DNA of 64,000 nucleotides from CAYFQB01 sp964345225 (GCA_964345225.1 CAYFQB010000053.1:124001-188000), one strand, 5' to 3'; numbered from the stretch's first letter, positions 7,126 through 16,731 are shown. The notes: generated by a model from the sequence alone, not told the origin. Made by a program: numbers and translations.

Positions 7126-9933
7126 ATGAAAATTTCAGAGAAAAAACTTAAAGATGCAGCATATGCTACCCCTGACCCTGAAAGGTCTCTTAAGAACCTC
7201 TCGTCATTTATTAAAGAGAATCCTTCAAGAGAAGAAGAACTGGATAACTTTATAAGAGAAATATCCCTGCTCTTCAGTTACAGCCAGTTCCTTGCGAATT
7301 ACTGCTTTTCAAATCCGGACATCCTGTTTAATACTCTTAAAGACGTCAATATACAAACAGATAAAGAGACCCTTTCATCGACTTTAAAAGAGATTTTTGA
7401 TAATGCAGAAACGCTATCGCTGTCTTATCTTATGACAAAGGTGCGGGAATTCAAGATAAGGCAAATCCTGAAAATAACCATGAGAGATATACTCAAAAAA
7501 GCCGACCTTGTTGATACGATGCTCGAGATGAGTAACCTTGCCGATGTAGTCATTGAGAATTCCCTCGATGTTGTAAGAAAATCTGTGAGCGATACGTATG
7601 GCACACCGGCCGATGATGCATTCTCTGTTATATCACTCGGCAAACTCGGGGGAGAAGAACTGAACTTCAGCTCTGATGTAGACCTTATATTCGCATACGG
7701 AACCGAAACAGGAGAAACAACAGGCGTGAGAACAAACCAGGGTATTACTAAAAATAAAATCAGCAACCATGAATATTACTGTAAAATCGGAGAGGAATTG
7801 ACCCGCTTTCTGTCGCTTAATACTGATGCCGGATTTGCTTACCGGGTAGACCTCAGACTAAGACCAGAAGGACAGAGGGGGGCAATTGCACTGGCTCTGA
7901 GAGGTTATGAAATGTACTACGAATCATGGGGCAGGGCCTGGGAGAGGGCAATGCTTCTCAGGGCAAGGCCGATTGCAGGAAATCCTGATCTCGGCAATAA
8001 TTTCATTGAAATGATAAGACCCTTTGTATACAGAAAATATCTGGATTTCAGCTCGATAGATGAGATTAGCAGGCTTAAGACACGCATAGATTCATCATTT
8101 AAGAAGGGAGATATAAAGAGGGGATACGGCGGAATACGCGAAATAGAATTTTTTGCTCAGGCACTCCAGTTGATATATGGGGGAAGAGAACCACTGCTCA
8201 GGGAAAGGAGTATACTTAAAGTCTTACACAGGCTGCTTCAGAAGGCACTTATAGGTCATGAGGATTATTCAATCTTATCAGACAATTACAGGTTTTTCAG
8301 GATGCTTGAACACAGGCTCCAGCAGGTTAATGACCTTCAGACCCATACCATACCAGCACGCGAGGCTGAACTTGAATCACTCGCTAAGAAGATGGGATTT
8401 TATAATATAGAGTCATTCGTCTCCAGCCTGGGAAAAAGAAGAATGAACGTCAGGAGTATCTATGATTTCCTGTTTGCAGAACAAAAAGAGGAGCCGTCTC
8501 TTAGCGGGACGGTCTTCGAAGAAGAGCTTTCGGATACCGAGATGAAAGAATATCTTTCAGATACAGGTCTCAAAGATGTTGACAGAGCAGTACGGAATAT
8601 AAAATACATCAAGGACAGTACTTTTACTTTTCAAACACTCAGGGGAAGAAGGCTTCTCGGCAAGATTCTCCCTGAGTTCGTTGACTGTGCTTTAAAGAGC
8701 AATGAGCCCGATATGGCTTTAAATTACCTCCAGTCATTTGCAAGTCTTTTGAGCACAAGAGAATCTTATCTCGAGGTATTCATCAAAAATAGAGAGCTTA
8801 TAAAAATGCTGACTTATGTATTTTCCCAGAGCGAATATCTTTCGAAAATGTTAATGGGCAGACCTCAATATCTGGAAATGATAGGCCGTAAGGATATATC
8901 AATAAAGAGTCTGGCTGTTCTTGAAGGTGAAATAAATTCCGGAATGCAGGAAGGCCGCACGGTAAATGATGCTGTTAGAATCATCAAGCAGATGGAAGAG
9001 ATAAGGCTTGGGCTTTTGTTTCTGCAGAAAAAAATACCTGTTGTTGATGTAATTAAGGGTTTAAGCAAAACTGCGCAAGCCATACTTTCTGCTTGTATCG
9101 AATATATTTCAGAAGGCAATGAAGACATGGCCGTCATAGGTTTCGGCAAACTCGGGGGCAGGGAAATAACTTTCAACTCTGACCTTGATGTAATATTTGT
9201 ATGTCCTGAAGAGGTAACCCGGGCAAATACAAAGCATGCAGAGAGATTTTTAAGAATGCTCTTTTCATATACAAAAGAAGGGATTGCGTACAGGGTTGAT
9301 ACAAGACTCCGGCCAGAAGGTTCAAAGGGACCTCTTGTATCCACTATAGAGAGTTTCAAGAGGTATTATTCAAAAGCCGCAGCTTTCTGGGAATTCCAGG
9401 CACTTCTGAAGGCAAGGCCTGTAGCAGGCAATATAAAAACAGGGTTGTCATTTATAAATATGGCAAGAGATACCCTCAGGTCGAGGGGAAAGGAAATATC
9501 TGCAACCGATATCAGGCATATGAGAGAGAGAATATTAAGGGAACTCTCTAAAGAATATGAAGGCTATGACATCAAGCTTGGCCCTGGAGGAATTGAGGAG
9601 ATAGAGTTTACGGTTCAATACCTTCAGCTTAATAAATGCCATAGGTATAATAGTTTGCTCGTTCAAGGCACGTTAACTGCTATAGACAGACTGCAAGAAT
9701 CAGGAACTCTAAGTGCATCTGATGCAGATTTATTAAGAGAAGTCTATCCGTTCTATCGCACACTCGAAAGTTTTTTAAGGCTTAGGGGAGAAAACATACT
9801 CAAAAAGGAAGAATATATATTAAAAAATGCGTCGGAATTCATGGGCTTTAAAGATACGGATAAATTTGTTGAATATCTGAATTATAAGAGGGAGTCTGTA
9901 AAGGAAATAACGGAAAAATACCTGATTGATTAG
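7126..9933 (+). CDS. glnE: Bifunctional glutamine synthetase adenylyltransferase/deadenylase
   Basis: This enzyme adenylylates and deadenylylates glutamine synthetase in response to PII, and so controls ammonium assimilation. At 935 residues it is full length. It carries two nucleotidyltransferase domains, each with the family motif: SLGKLGGEELNFSSDVDLIF near residue 170 and GFGKLGGREITFNSDLDVIF near residue 673. After each comes a YRVDxRLRPEG segment and a GGIREIEF or GGIEEIEF segment. Both active sites look intact. No glnA or glnB is in the window. The upstream 7083-7125 spacer holds a short tandem repeat (AATTTGC). The stop abuts the stop of the convergent gene at 9934. Confidence 0.95.
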   Translation: MKISEKKLKDAAYATPDPERSLKNLSSFIKENPSREEELDNFIREISLLFSYSQFLANYCFSNPDILFNTLKDVNIQTDKETLSSTLKEIFDNAETLSLSYLMTKVREFKIRQILKITMRDILKKADLVDTMLEMSNLADVVIENSLDVVRKSVSDTYGTPADDAFSVISLGKLGGEELNFSSDVDLIFAYGTETGETTGVRTNQGITKNKISNHEYYCKIGEELTRFLSLNTDAGFAYRVDLRLRPEGQRGAIALALRGYEMYYESWGRAWERAMLLRARPIAGNPDLGNNFIEMIRPFVYRKYLDFSSIDEISRLKTRIDSSFKKGDIKRGYGGIREIEFFAQALQLIYGGREPLLRERSILKVLHRLLQKALIGHEDYSILSDNYRFFRMLEHRLQQVNDLQTHTIPAREAELESLAKKMGFYNIESFVSSLGKRRMNVRSIYDFLFAEQKEEPSLSGTVFEEELSDTEMKEYLSDTGLKDVDRAVRNIKYIKDSTFTFQTLRGRRLLGKILPEFVDCALKSNEPDMALNYLQSFASLLSTRESYLEVFIKNRELIKMLTYVFSQSEYLSKMLMGRPQYLEMIGRKDISIKSLAVLEGEINSGMQEGRTVNDAVRIIKQMEEIRLGLLFLQKKIPVVDVIKGLSKTAQAILSACIEYISEGNEDMAVIGFGKLGGREITFNSDLDVIFVCPEEVTRANTKHAERFLRMLFSYTKEGIAYRVDTRLRPEGSKGPLVSTIESFKRYYSKAAAFWEFQALLKARPVAGNIKTGLSFINMARDTLRSRGKEISATDIRHMRERILRELSKEYEGYDIKLGPGGIEEIEFTVQYLQLNKCHRYNSLLVQGTLTAIDRLQESGTLSASDADLLREVYPFYRTLESFLRLRGENILKKEEYILKNASEFMGFKDTDKFVEYLNYKRESVKEITEKYLID

Positions 9934-10509
9934 TTAAAATCTATATTCAAAAAATCTCATCATCATCCATAAAAAAATCACGCAATAAATTATAAAGAAA
10001 ATACTTGGCAACAGAAGCGTAAAATGTCTTGGCTTTGCAGATCCGATAACACCATCCATCCTTAGCAAGCCGGAAGTGGGATAATCAAGGGTTTCTTTTT
10101 TGTCAGGGCTTTCAATCTTTCTTAAATCCGGGTCAAAAAAGATGGATTCATCAGAAAAGATATATTCACCTGTACAATTCATTTTACGCTCAAGGAACCT
10201 TGCCTGAAAATAGCGCAGTTTAAGCTTTAGCTGAATTCTCATAGAAGACCCCGTCCAGTATGCACATACAGATATACCTATAACAAGCAAGAATAAAATA
10301 AAGGCTAAGTCCATAGTAGTCAATATATAATTGACTTTATTATTTAAATAAGAGATAAACGTAATTACAAATATAACTATAATGATATTCATGAATAAAT
10401 ATGTTAGTTCAGACCAAGCAAGGCGCTTTTCAATACGGTTGATAATTGATATAAGTGCAAGGTATTTTTTCGTTGTCTCTGAATCTTCTTTCTTTTCAGT
10501 CTCTTGCAT
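9934..10509 (-). CDS. Hypothetical membrane protein
   Basis: I do not recognise a family. The 191-residue product has a charged N-terminus (MQETEKKEDSETTKKY) and hydrophobic segments near residues 36-55 and 66-86. A hydrophilic middle follows, then a C-terminal hydrophobic segment near residues 160-183. It is convergent with glnE with no spacer between the two stop codons, so no separate terminator is possible between them. The next gene upstream on this strand is pyrE, 78 bases away; they may be co-transcribed. Confidence 0.65.
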   Translation of the reverse strand: MQETEKKEDSETTKKYLALISIINRIEKRLAWSELTYLFMNIIIVIFVITFISYLNNKVNYILTTMDLAFILFLLVIGISVCAYWTGSSMRIQLKLKLRYFQARFLERKMNCTGEYIFSDESIFFDPDLRKIESPDKKETLDYPTSGLLRMDGVIGSAKPRHFTLLLPSIFFIIYCVIFLWMMMRFFEYRF

Positions 10510-10587
10510 ATAATAATCTACTTATTTTTTGCCACATTAGAACTTCAACAGCATTATATGATGGTTTATAAAATAAAGCAATTTAAA

Positions 10588-11145
10588 TCATAAGTTTGTA
10601 TATAGTTCCATTACCTCATCTCTCGTAACAATCGCTTCCACTTTAATCCCCAGAGATTCTATGTTTTCCTTACCGCCTTCCTGTCTGTCAATCAATGCGA
10701 TTACCTTGATTATTTCAAGTCCTGTTTCCTTCGCCCTGTTTATAGCTTCAATTGTCGAATTGCCGGTTGTAATAACGTCATCAACAATCACTACCCTGTC
10801 ACCTTCACTGATATTCCCTTCTATCCATTGCATGATTCCATGAGACTTTGATGTCTTTCGGACAATAAATGCCTCCATAGGATTGCCCTTTAGGTAAGAA
10901 GTATATGCCACTGCATCGGCAATCGGGTCTGCTCCAAGTGTGAGTCCACCAATTCCTTTTACGTCAGTATCTTTTATCATTTCATAGATAATATTACCGA
11001 TAAGATGCATCCCTTCCGGATGCAACGTTACTGCCTTACAGTTAAAATAATAGTTGCTCATCCTGCCTGAGACAAGCTTAAACACAGGTTCCTTGCTGTA
11101 TTTAAAAGCCTTTTCAAAAATAAGTTCAATAAGCCTTTTTTTCAT
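10588..11145 (-). CDS. pyrE: Orotate phosphoribosyltransferase
   Basis: This enzyme transfers the ribose phosphate of PRPP to orotate, giving OMP in de novo pyrimidine synthesis. At 185 residues it has typical length. The PRPP-binding signature VVIVDDVITTGNST lies near residue 118. The substrate-side segment GLTLGADPIADAVAY is near residue 63 and KSHG is near residue 100. There is no other pyrimidine gene nearby. The 252 bases up to the divergent HAD gene hold no supported gene. Confidence 0.94.
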   Translation of the reverse strand: MKKRLIELIFEKAFKYSKEPVFKLVSGRMSNYYFNCKAVTLHPEGMHLIGNIIYEMIKDTDVKGIGGLTLGADPIADAVAYTSYLKGNPMEAFIVRKTSKSHGIMQWIEGNISEGDRVVIVDDVITTGNSTIEAINRAKETGLEIIKVIALIDRQEGGKENIESLGIKVEAIVTRDEVMELYTNL

Positions 11146-11397
11146 TCTCAGGATTTCTGTCTAATATATTGTTGTCTATACATGTCTGATGATACCAGCC
11201 TTTTATCGTCAGTACGGCTATGAACACATTACTGATCAAAAAAGATTTTCTATTGGATATCCGCCTCCTCACAATCTATTTTGGTTTATCCGCATATATT
11301 ATAATCTTAGTCTAAGATATAAGGAAAACAAAAATTTTACTAATATAAAGGATCATCGAGTTGACTTAAAACCTCTCTACTGGCTATCTTTATAAAT

Positions 11398-12081
11398 ATG
11401 AAGTTCATACTCTTTGACATAGATGGTACGCTTATCGACTCCGGTGGTGCAGGGACAAGATCGCTGGACCTCGCATTTGAGGAAATGTTCTCAATCAGGG
11501 ATGCCTTTAAATCAGTAAGCATAGCAGGGAAAACAGACATCCGGATAATCAAAGAAGGGCTGGAGCTGCATAATTTAGACTGTTCTGACAATCTTATTAC
11601 AGAATTCTGCATGAATTATATAAAACATCTTGGAATTCAGATAAAAAACGGAAAAGGACATGTGAAAAATGGCGTCAAAGATGCGCTGGATGCTATCAAG
11701 GAAGATGAGGATTTCATACTCGGTCTGCTAACAGGGAATATAGAAAAAGGGGCCAGAATCAAGCTTGATTTCTATGGTCTAAACACATATTTTGATATTG
11801 GTGTATTCGGGGACAATGACGAAGACAGAAACAATCTTCTGCCTATTGCTGTTAATAAATTGTTCAGCCAGAGCTCTGTCAGAATCAGTTTCAGAGATTG
11901 CGTTGTAATTGGTGACACGCCCAATGACGTAGCCTGTTCCAAACCTTATGGTGCCCTAAGTATAGCTGTAGCAACAGGACCTTACTCATTTAAGACACTT
12001 TTAGACGCCGGCCCTGACGAAGTTCTCGAGGATCTCTCTGAAACAGAAAAATTTATCTCTATATTGAAGAAAGATGCGTGA
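11398..12081 (+). CDS. HAD-superfamily phosphatase (phosphoglycolate phosphatase-like)
   Basis: This is a haloacid dehalogenase-type hydrolase, most likely a small-molecule phosphatase. Motif I is FDIDGTLIDSGG at residues 5-16, with both catalytic Asp residues. Motif II is LLTGN near residue 116. Motif IV is VVIGDTPNDVACSK near residue 167. A helical cap (C1 type) sits between motifs I and II. The 227-residue length fits the Gph-like subfamily. The substrate cannot be told from sequence. It lies 67 bases upstream of uvrB on the same strand and may share its transcript. Confidence 0.85.
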   Translation: MKFILFDIDGTLIDSGGAGTRSLDLAFEEMFSIRDAFKSVSIAGKTDIRIIKEGLELHNLDCSDNLITEFCMNYIKHLGIQIKNGKGHVKNGVKDALDAIKEDEDFILGLLTGNIEKGARIKLDFYGLNTYFDIGVFGDNDEDRNNLLPIAVNKLFSQSSVRISFRDCVVIGDTPNDVACSKPYGALSIAVATGPYSFKTLLDAGPDEVLEDLSETEKFISILKKDA

Positions 12082-12148
12082 TCCGAATGAACTGTTTTTA
12101 TGCCCTCTAACGCTTTGACAAATAATCTGACTTCATAAAAGTATTGTT

Positions 12149-14146
12149 ATGTCCAACTTCAAACTTACTACAGATTTTATTCCAAAGGGCGACCAGGTTG
12201 AGGCAATTGACAAACTCACAAAGGTTTTAGCCGATGGACAGAAGCATCTTGTTCTTCTGGGTGTAACCGGCTCAGGCAAAACATTTACTATAGCAAATGT
12301 AATATCTAACATAAACAGGCCGATCCTTGTAATAGCCCATAACAAAACACTTGCCGCACAACTTTACGGCGAGTTTAAAGAACTCTTCCCTGAAAATGCT
12401 GTAGAGTTTTTTGTAAGCTACTATGACTATTACCAGCCAGAGGCTTATATACCCGCAACAGACACATATATAGAAAAAGATGCACTTATTAATGATGATA
12501 TAGACAGATTAAGACATTCTGCAACCAGAGCCGTACTTGAAAGAAAAGACGTTATAGTAGTCGCTTCTGTATCCTGCATTTACGGCATAGGATCACCGGA
12601 TGACTATATGGACATGCATCTGTTTATCGAGCAAAACATGCATTCTGATCGTGATGAGATTTTAAGAAGATTTGTAGAATTACAGTATACAAGGTCAGAT
12701 GCCGAGTTCAAAAGAGGTACTTTCAGGGTAAGAGGTGATACTGTAGAAGTATATCCCTCATTCGCCCTTGAAAGGGTGATAAGGATCAATTTCTTCGGCG
12801 ACACAATAGAATCCTTATATGAGACTGACCCTTTGACCGGCAGTAAAATAAGGAAACTGGAAAAAATAGCTCTCTTCCCAAACAGCCACTGGCTGACACC
12901 AAGAGACCGGCTAGAAGTTGCACTTGAAAATATTGAGAAAGAGATGAAAGAATGTGTGGGGAATTTAATAAATCAGGGCAAAACTGTTGAAGCGCGCAGG
13001 CTTGAAGAGAGGACAAGGTTTGACCTCGAGATGCTCAGGGAATTCAATTACTGCCACGGTATCGAGAACTATTCAAGACATCTCAGTGGAAGGGCCCAAG
13101 GTGAGCCACCATATACATTAATAGATTACTTCCCCGAAGATTTTTTACTGGTGATTGATGAATCTCATGCCACAGTGCCGCAGATCAGGGGAATGTACGA
13201 AGGTGACCGTTCTAGAAAACAGAATCTTATCGATTTTGGCTTCAGATTGCCATCAGCTCTCGACAACAGACCTCTAAAATTTGAGGAATTTGAAGATAAA
13301 GTTCGACAGGCTATATATGTTTCAGCAACTCCGGCTCAGTATGAGATAGATAAATCAGGCTGCAAAATTATAGAGCAGATAATACGTCCTACCGGATTGA
13401 TAGACCCTAAGCCTTCCGTGCGTAAGGTTTCAGGCCAGGTAGACGACCTCCTTTCAGAAATAAGAAAGAGGGTAGAAAGAGGGGAGAGGATCCTTGTTAC
13501 CACCCTGACCAAGAAGATGGCTGAAGATCTGACGTATTACTATGTAGAACTCGGCGTAAAAGCGAGGTATTTACATTCAGATATAGAAACGCTTGAGCGT
13601 GTAGAAATAATCAGGGACCTGAGGCTTGGCAAGTTCGATGTTCTTATCGGTGTTAATCTCTTAAGGGAAGGTCTTGACCTGCCGGAAGTCTCACTTGTAG
13701 CGATCCTGGATGCAGACAAAGAGGGGTTCCTTCGATCTGAGAGGTCCTTGATTCAGACAACCGGAAGGGCCGCGAGAAATGTTAACGGCGAAGTAATATT
13801 TTATGCTGATGTTATTACAGGTTCATTGAAAAAAGCAATTGACGAGACTAACAGAAGAAGGCACATTCAGAAAGAATACAATAAAAGGATGAATATTACG
13901 CCTGAGACTGTAAGAAGCAATATAAAAGACATTATGAACTCCATATATGAATCTGACTACTGGACTGTACCCTGTGCTGCAGAGAAAGAAGAGGAGTATG
14001 GCCTTGACGAAGAAACACTGAAGAAACTCGAAAAAGAGATGAGAGAAGCAGCAAAAAATCTTGAATTTGAAAGGGCTGCAATCATAAGGGATAAGATAAA
14101 AGATATAAAAAAGAAGGTTATCGAGTTAGGAATAAAAAATGTCTGA
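12149..14146 (+). CDS. uvrB: Excinuclease ABC subunit B (UvrB)
   Basis: This is the helicase-like core of nucleotide excision repair, which verifies damage and recruits UvrC. At 665 residues it is full length. It has Walker A GVTGSGKTFT near residue 37. The beta-hairpin region YYDYYQPEAYIP lies near residue 92. DESHATVPQIRGMY near residue 338 is the DEAD-like box. LLREGLDLPEVSLVAILDAD and QTTGRAARN follow in motifs V-VI. The C-terminal UVR domain (KLEKEMREAAKNLEFERAA) that binds UvrC is intact. UvrA is 8.7 kb upstream on the same strand. Confidence 0.97.
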   Translation: MSNFKLTTDFIPKGDQVEAIDKLTKVLADGQKHLVLLGVTGSGKTFTIANVISNINRPILVIAHNKTLAAQLYGEFKELFPENAVEFFVSYYDYYQPEAYIPATDTYIEKDALINDDIDRLRHSATRAVLERKDVIVVASVSCIYGIGSPDDYMDMHLFIEQNMHSDRDEILRRFVELQYTRSDAEFKRGTFRVRGDTVEVYPSFALERVIRINFFGDTIESLYETDPLTGSKIRKLEKIALFPNSHWLTPRDRLEVALENIEKEMKECVGNLINQGKTVEARRLEERTRFDLEMLREFNYCHGIENYSRHLSGRAQGEPPYTLIDYFPEDFLLVIDESHATVPQIRGMYEGDRSRKQNLIDFGFRLPSALDNRPLKFEEFEDKVRQAIYVSATPAQYEIDKSGCKIIEQIIRPTGLIDPKPSVRKVSGQVDDLLSEIRKRVERGERILVTTLTKKMAEDLTYYYVELGVKARYLHSDIETLERVEIIRDLRLGKFDVLIGVNLLREGLDLPEVSLVAILDADKEGFLRSERSLIQTTGRAARNVNGEVIFYADVITGSLKKAIDETNRRRHIQKEYNKRMNITPETVRSNIKDIMNSIYESDYWTVPCAAEKEEEYGLDEETLKKLEKEMREAAKNLEFERAAIIRDKIKDIKKKVIELGIKNV

Positions 14147-14156
14147 AAGTATATTC

Positions 14157-14909
14157 TCAGTTACTTAACTTGCCCAGATATTTTAAAATTGCTCTCAGTA
14201 AAGATACACTATGACCTAACTGTATGTAAGCCTCCCCTTTTGTCATATTCCTGTTCTCTTTTTTCAATATATAACCGAGTTCTCTTGATAAATTAGATAT
14301 CCTTGCGATCTCTCTTGCCAGGTCTTCCTCAAATCTTTCAGGTCTTAAATTGATCAGATACACATTTTCCCTTATTTTTGAGATATTTTCAAGAACCTCA
14401 TCCTCAATTATTCCATCATTTATTACATGATATTTTCTATTGAAATCATCATATGGAAAATTATGGAAAGGCTGGGATAAATCGGCTATATAGTGTGCAC
14501 AGAAAGAGATATGATATTCAGCGTACTTGCCTGTTTTTACAGTCTCTTTATATTTACGCAGAGATGCAATTATGGCTCCGTAAAGATGGCCCCCCTTATC
14601 TTTCGGGTTATTATATCTTTCGGTCTGGTCTAAAACCATTTCAGTGGTAATTTCAACTTTAGAGGTATTGTCAAACCAGTGGTTATAGCTCTCGGCATAG
14701 CTTGCCTTCAACTTGGCAATATCCGGTCCTGCAGAATTGTACCATTTGTAATACCCGGCAGCTTTAGCGACTGAAAGGTGAGTTTCATCATGCCAGCCGA
14801 ATGCAATATTAATATTCAAAGTAATATTCAAAATAATTATAAGAGTAATTATCTTTATAAAGGCCCTTTTCATTTCCATTGTTTCTATGGGGTTTAACTT
14901 CTCAGCCAT
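14157..14909 (-). CDS. Secreted S1/P1 nuclease or zinc phospholipase C-like protein
   Basis: This exported protein of about 250 residues looks like the trinuclear-zinc fold shared by S1/P1 nucleases and phospholipase C. A signal peptide (KRAFIKIITLIIILNITLN) ends at AFG. The mature protein would begin W-H-D-E-T-H, matching the N-terminal Trp zinc ligand of the family. Other candidate ligands are ESYNHW and HISFCAHYIADLSQPFHN, whose HYIxDLxQPxH is the family hallmark. I prefer the start at 14909 because AGGA sits six bases before that ATG. An ATG at 14921 and one at 14873 are also possible. It is convergent with uvrB. Whether it cuts nucleic acid or phospholipid is undecided. Confidence 0.7.
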   Translation of the reverse strand: MAEKLNPIETMEMKRAFIKIITLIIILNITLNINIAFGWHDETHLSVAKAAGYYKWYNSAGPDIAKLKASYAESYNHWFDNTSKVEITTEMVLDQTERYNNPKDKGGHLYGAIIASLRKYKETVKTGKYAEYHISFCAHYIADLSQPFHNFPYDDFNRKYHVINDGIIEDEVLENISKIRENVYLINLRPERFEEDLAREIARISNLSRELGYILKKENRNMTKGEAYIQLGHSVSLLRAILKYLGKLSN

Positions 14910-14948
14910 CGATTTCCTCATTAAATAAGAACAGCCACTGGCCTATTT

Positions 14949-15350
14949 CTATTTAAACTCAGGTAGCAGGGTTACTAAACGCCATTTTTTCTTACCGTTA
15001 ACTTCAACATAGGACCACTTCTGATTGTCCTGCAGAGTCTTAACCCGGGTTGAAGGAGATACATAGTAATCTATCTCCACTGTAACTTCTGCCTCACCCT
15101 TTTTGGTGTCACATGTCATATCCACTACCTTGTAGTCTAATACTACTACATTGCTGGCTTTTTTAACTCTGGCTTCGAACTCTTCCCGGAGAGATTCTTT
15201 TATAAAAAGCCCTGCCTTGCTGTAATCATGCCAGCGCAACAGCTCGTTATATGCCCATGAACTCTGTTCAAACTCCTGCCGCACATCTGTAAAGACAGCA
15301 CAGGCTGCAAGTGAAATAAATACTGTCAACAACTGCAGATAAACTCTCAT
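14949..15350 (-). CDS. Putative lipoprotein of unknown function
   Basis: The 133-residue product has a signal peptide ending in a lipobox-like SLAAC (Cys at about residue 17), so it is probably a lipoprotein. The mature part is a mixed alpha/beta domain: a helix (EQSSWAYNELLRWHDYSKA) and then strands with YKVVDMTCDTKKGEAEVTV and WRLVTLLPEF at the end. This resembles an NTF2-like or SnoaL-like fold, but no specific family is recognised. It lies 40 bases upstream of the S1/P1-like gene on the same strand and may be co-transcribed with it. Confidence 0.65.
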   Translation of the reverse strand: MRVYLQLLTVFISLAACAVFTDVRQEFEQSSWAYNELLRWHDYSKAGLFIKESLREEFEARVKKASNVVVLDYKVVDMTCDTKKGEAEVTVEIDYYVSPSTRVKTLQDNQKWSYVEVNGKKKWRLVTLLPEFK

Positions 15351-15672
15351 TTTACCCTTCTTTCTATAATGTTTTCATTTCAGGTATCTTAAAAGATGAT
15401 TAGCATATAATAAAAAAACAGATAAAACGTCTCTATCATAAAGTCTGTCTATAATACCTGATAAAGTAACACATGGAAAACAGTTTATGGGAAAAAAACT
15501 AACTACATTATTCTAGTTAACCAAAAAATATTCTTTAACAAAATAGAAAATATATGCATTAATTTTATTTTGGGGGTTAACTTTCAGTAATCTACAATCT
15601 TTTGCAGAATTTTTCAATTAATAGAGTGATATGTTAAGGAGGAAGCTGTTAATTCTTAAACTTGTATATCTT
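15351..15672. other. Gene-free AT-rich stretch
   Basis: I see no ORF of substance, RNA gene or clear repeat here. It probably contains the promoter for the minus-strand lipoprotein gene at 15350. Confidence 0.4.
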
Positions 15673-15855
15673 CTATAATTTATAAAGCTTTTTCCCGGTT
15701 CCCCGGCAGGGGGTACATATAGTTAAAAATGGCATTGATTGATGCTTTATCTTGCCTGAACCATTGCATATATCACATTTACTATCCACTGCCTTAAAAA
15801 GAACGATATACGCCGCAACCAAAATACCAAAAATAAGTCCTATCAGCCAAGTCAT
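15673..15855 (-). CDS. Small membrane protein with DnaJ-like zinc-binding motifs
   Basis: This is a 60-residue protein with one N-terminal membrane segment (LIGLIFGILVAAYIVLF) and two DnaJ-type Cys repeats, CDICNGSG and CTPCRGTG. Together these could bind one zinc ion in the cytoplasm or periplasm next to the membrane. A GAGG sits just before the ATG. Isolated CxxCxGxG pairs on a membrane anchor occur in many small uncharacterised proteins. I infer a redox, chaperone or assembly role only loosely. There is no operon partner within 300 bases on either side. Confidence 0.65.
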   Translation of the reverse strand: MTWLIGLIFGILVAAYIVLFKAVDSKCDICNGSGKIKHQSMPFLTICTPCRGTGKKLYKL

Positions 15856-16140
15856 ATAACCTCGATCTTTTCTACTATTGATTTTTGCAATTTCTATACC
15901 CGTATTTTGTACATACCTATTATCAAGCGGAGTTCATAACTATTTGTTTTATAGTTTTTATATATAAGTTTTAGATTGTATTAGATATTAAATGAAATGA
16001 AAATGACAAAATTTGTCAGTTTTATAGTGAGTTGAAGACAAAATTTGCTTTAATTTTGATGGTTTACGATATATATTTTCAGTGCTCTAAATGAATTATA
16101 CCTAAAATATATTGATTCTATGAATCAACATTTAAAGATC
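15856..16140. other. Gene-free AT-rich stretch
   Basis: No gene is seen. A small inverted repeat GACAAAATTTGTC lies near 16005, and a related GACAAAATTTGC lies about 30 bases further on. Function unknown. Confidence 0.35.
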
Positions 16141-16177
16141 TACCCCGCAAGAAAGGCCAGTCCTTTCTAATGGGTTT
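16141..16177. repeat. Copy of the ACCCCGTTAGAA inverted repeat
   Basis: The left arm ACCCCGCAAGAAAGG (16142-16156) pairs imperfectly with CCTTTCTAATGGGTTTTA (16162-16179). The arms match the family at 17299, 57442 and 58632. The repeat supplies the stop codon and last codons (K-T-H-stop) of the minus-strand gene at 16167. Confidence 0.6.
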
Positions 16178-16469
16178 TACTGCCTGCTTTGGCTATCATC
16201 CTGAGCAGTTTAAATTTTTTCAGGTGACTGATATTGGCTATTTCGGAACAAATATTAAATCCTTCTTCACTAAAGAACTCCAAGCTTTCCACTTTATATG
16301 CAGGATCCCACAAATCATCTATAGCCTGAAGTATAATTGCCTCTACAAGATTCTTTATAGTAAATTTCAGATCTTTTTCTGCATGAACTTCTTTGTAGAA
16401 CAAGATGGGAAATTTTCTCTCTTCAACAATTACTCCGCCATTAATAACTCTTCCGGAAATATTCTTCAT
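16167..16469 (-). CDS. Hypothetical protein
   Basis: I do not recognise a family. The ATG at 16469 (MKNISGRVINGGVIVEERKF) has a good ribosome-binding site, GGAGAG, six bases upstream, so I prefer it to the ATG 57 bases earlier. The 100-residue product is soluble, with a strand-rich N-terminus and a helical middle (LVEAIILQAIDDLWDPAYK). There is no signal peptide. Its C-terminus (SKTH) is encoded by the dispersed repeat at 16141-16177, so the original 3' end may have been altered by repeat insertion. The 16470-16731 stretch upstream is AT-rich without visible genes. Confidence 0.55.
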   Translation of the reverse strand: MKNISGRVINGGVIVEERKFPILFYKEVHAEKDLKFTIKNLVEAIILQAIDDLWDPAYKVESLEFFSEEGFNICSEIANISHLKKFKLLRMIAKAGSKTH

Positions 16470-16731
16470 GCTGCTCTCCTTTCTTAAAATTAGAAGCCTC
16501 TCGTCTTCTTTCTGAAAGGCAAGCAAATTTCCATTTTTTTAATATGGGTAAAATGTTTTTTTATTTAAGGCCTTGCCCAAATAAACATTTAATCTGGCGA
16601 AGCATAAATATTATTATATTACGGTTATATCACCCCCTTTTTAAGTATTAATATATCTATATTTAAACTCTCATAAAAAATTATTTATGTCAAGTTTAAA
16701 TTATAAGTTTATTTTATAATTGAAACATTTG

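Noticed and set aside
11189..11395. 68-codon plus-strand frame between pyrE and the HAD gene
   Set aside because: No ribosome site, no recognisable sequence, AT-rich spacer composition.
12133..14146. Frames opposite uvrB and other long genes
   Set aside because: They are shadows of the conserved coding strand with no independent support.
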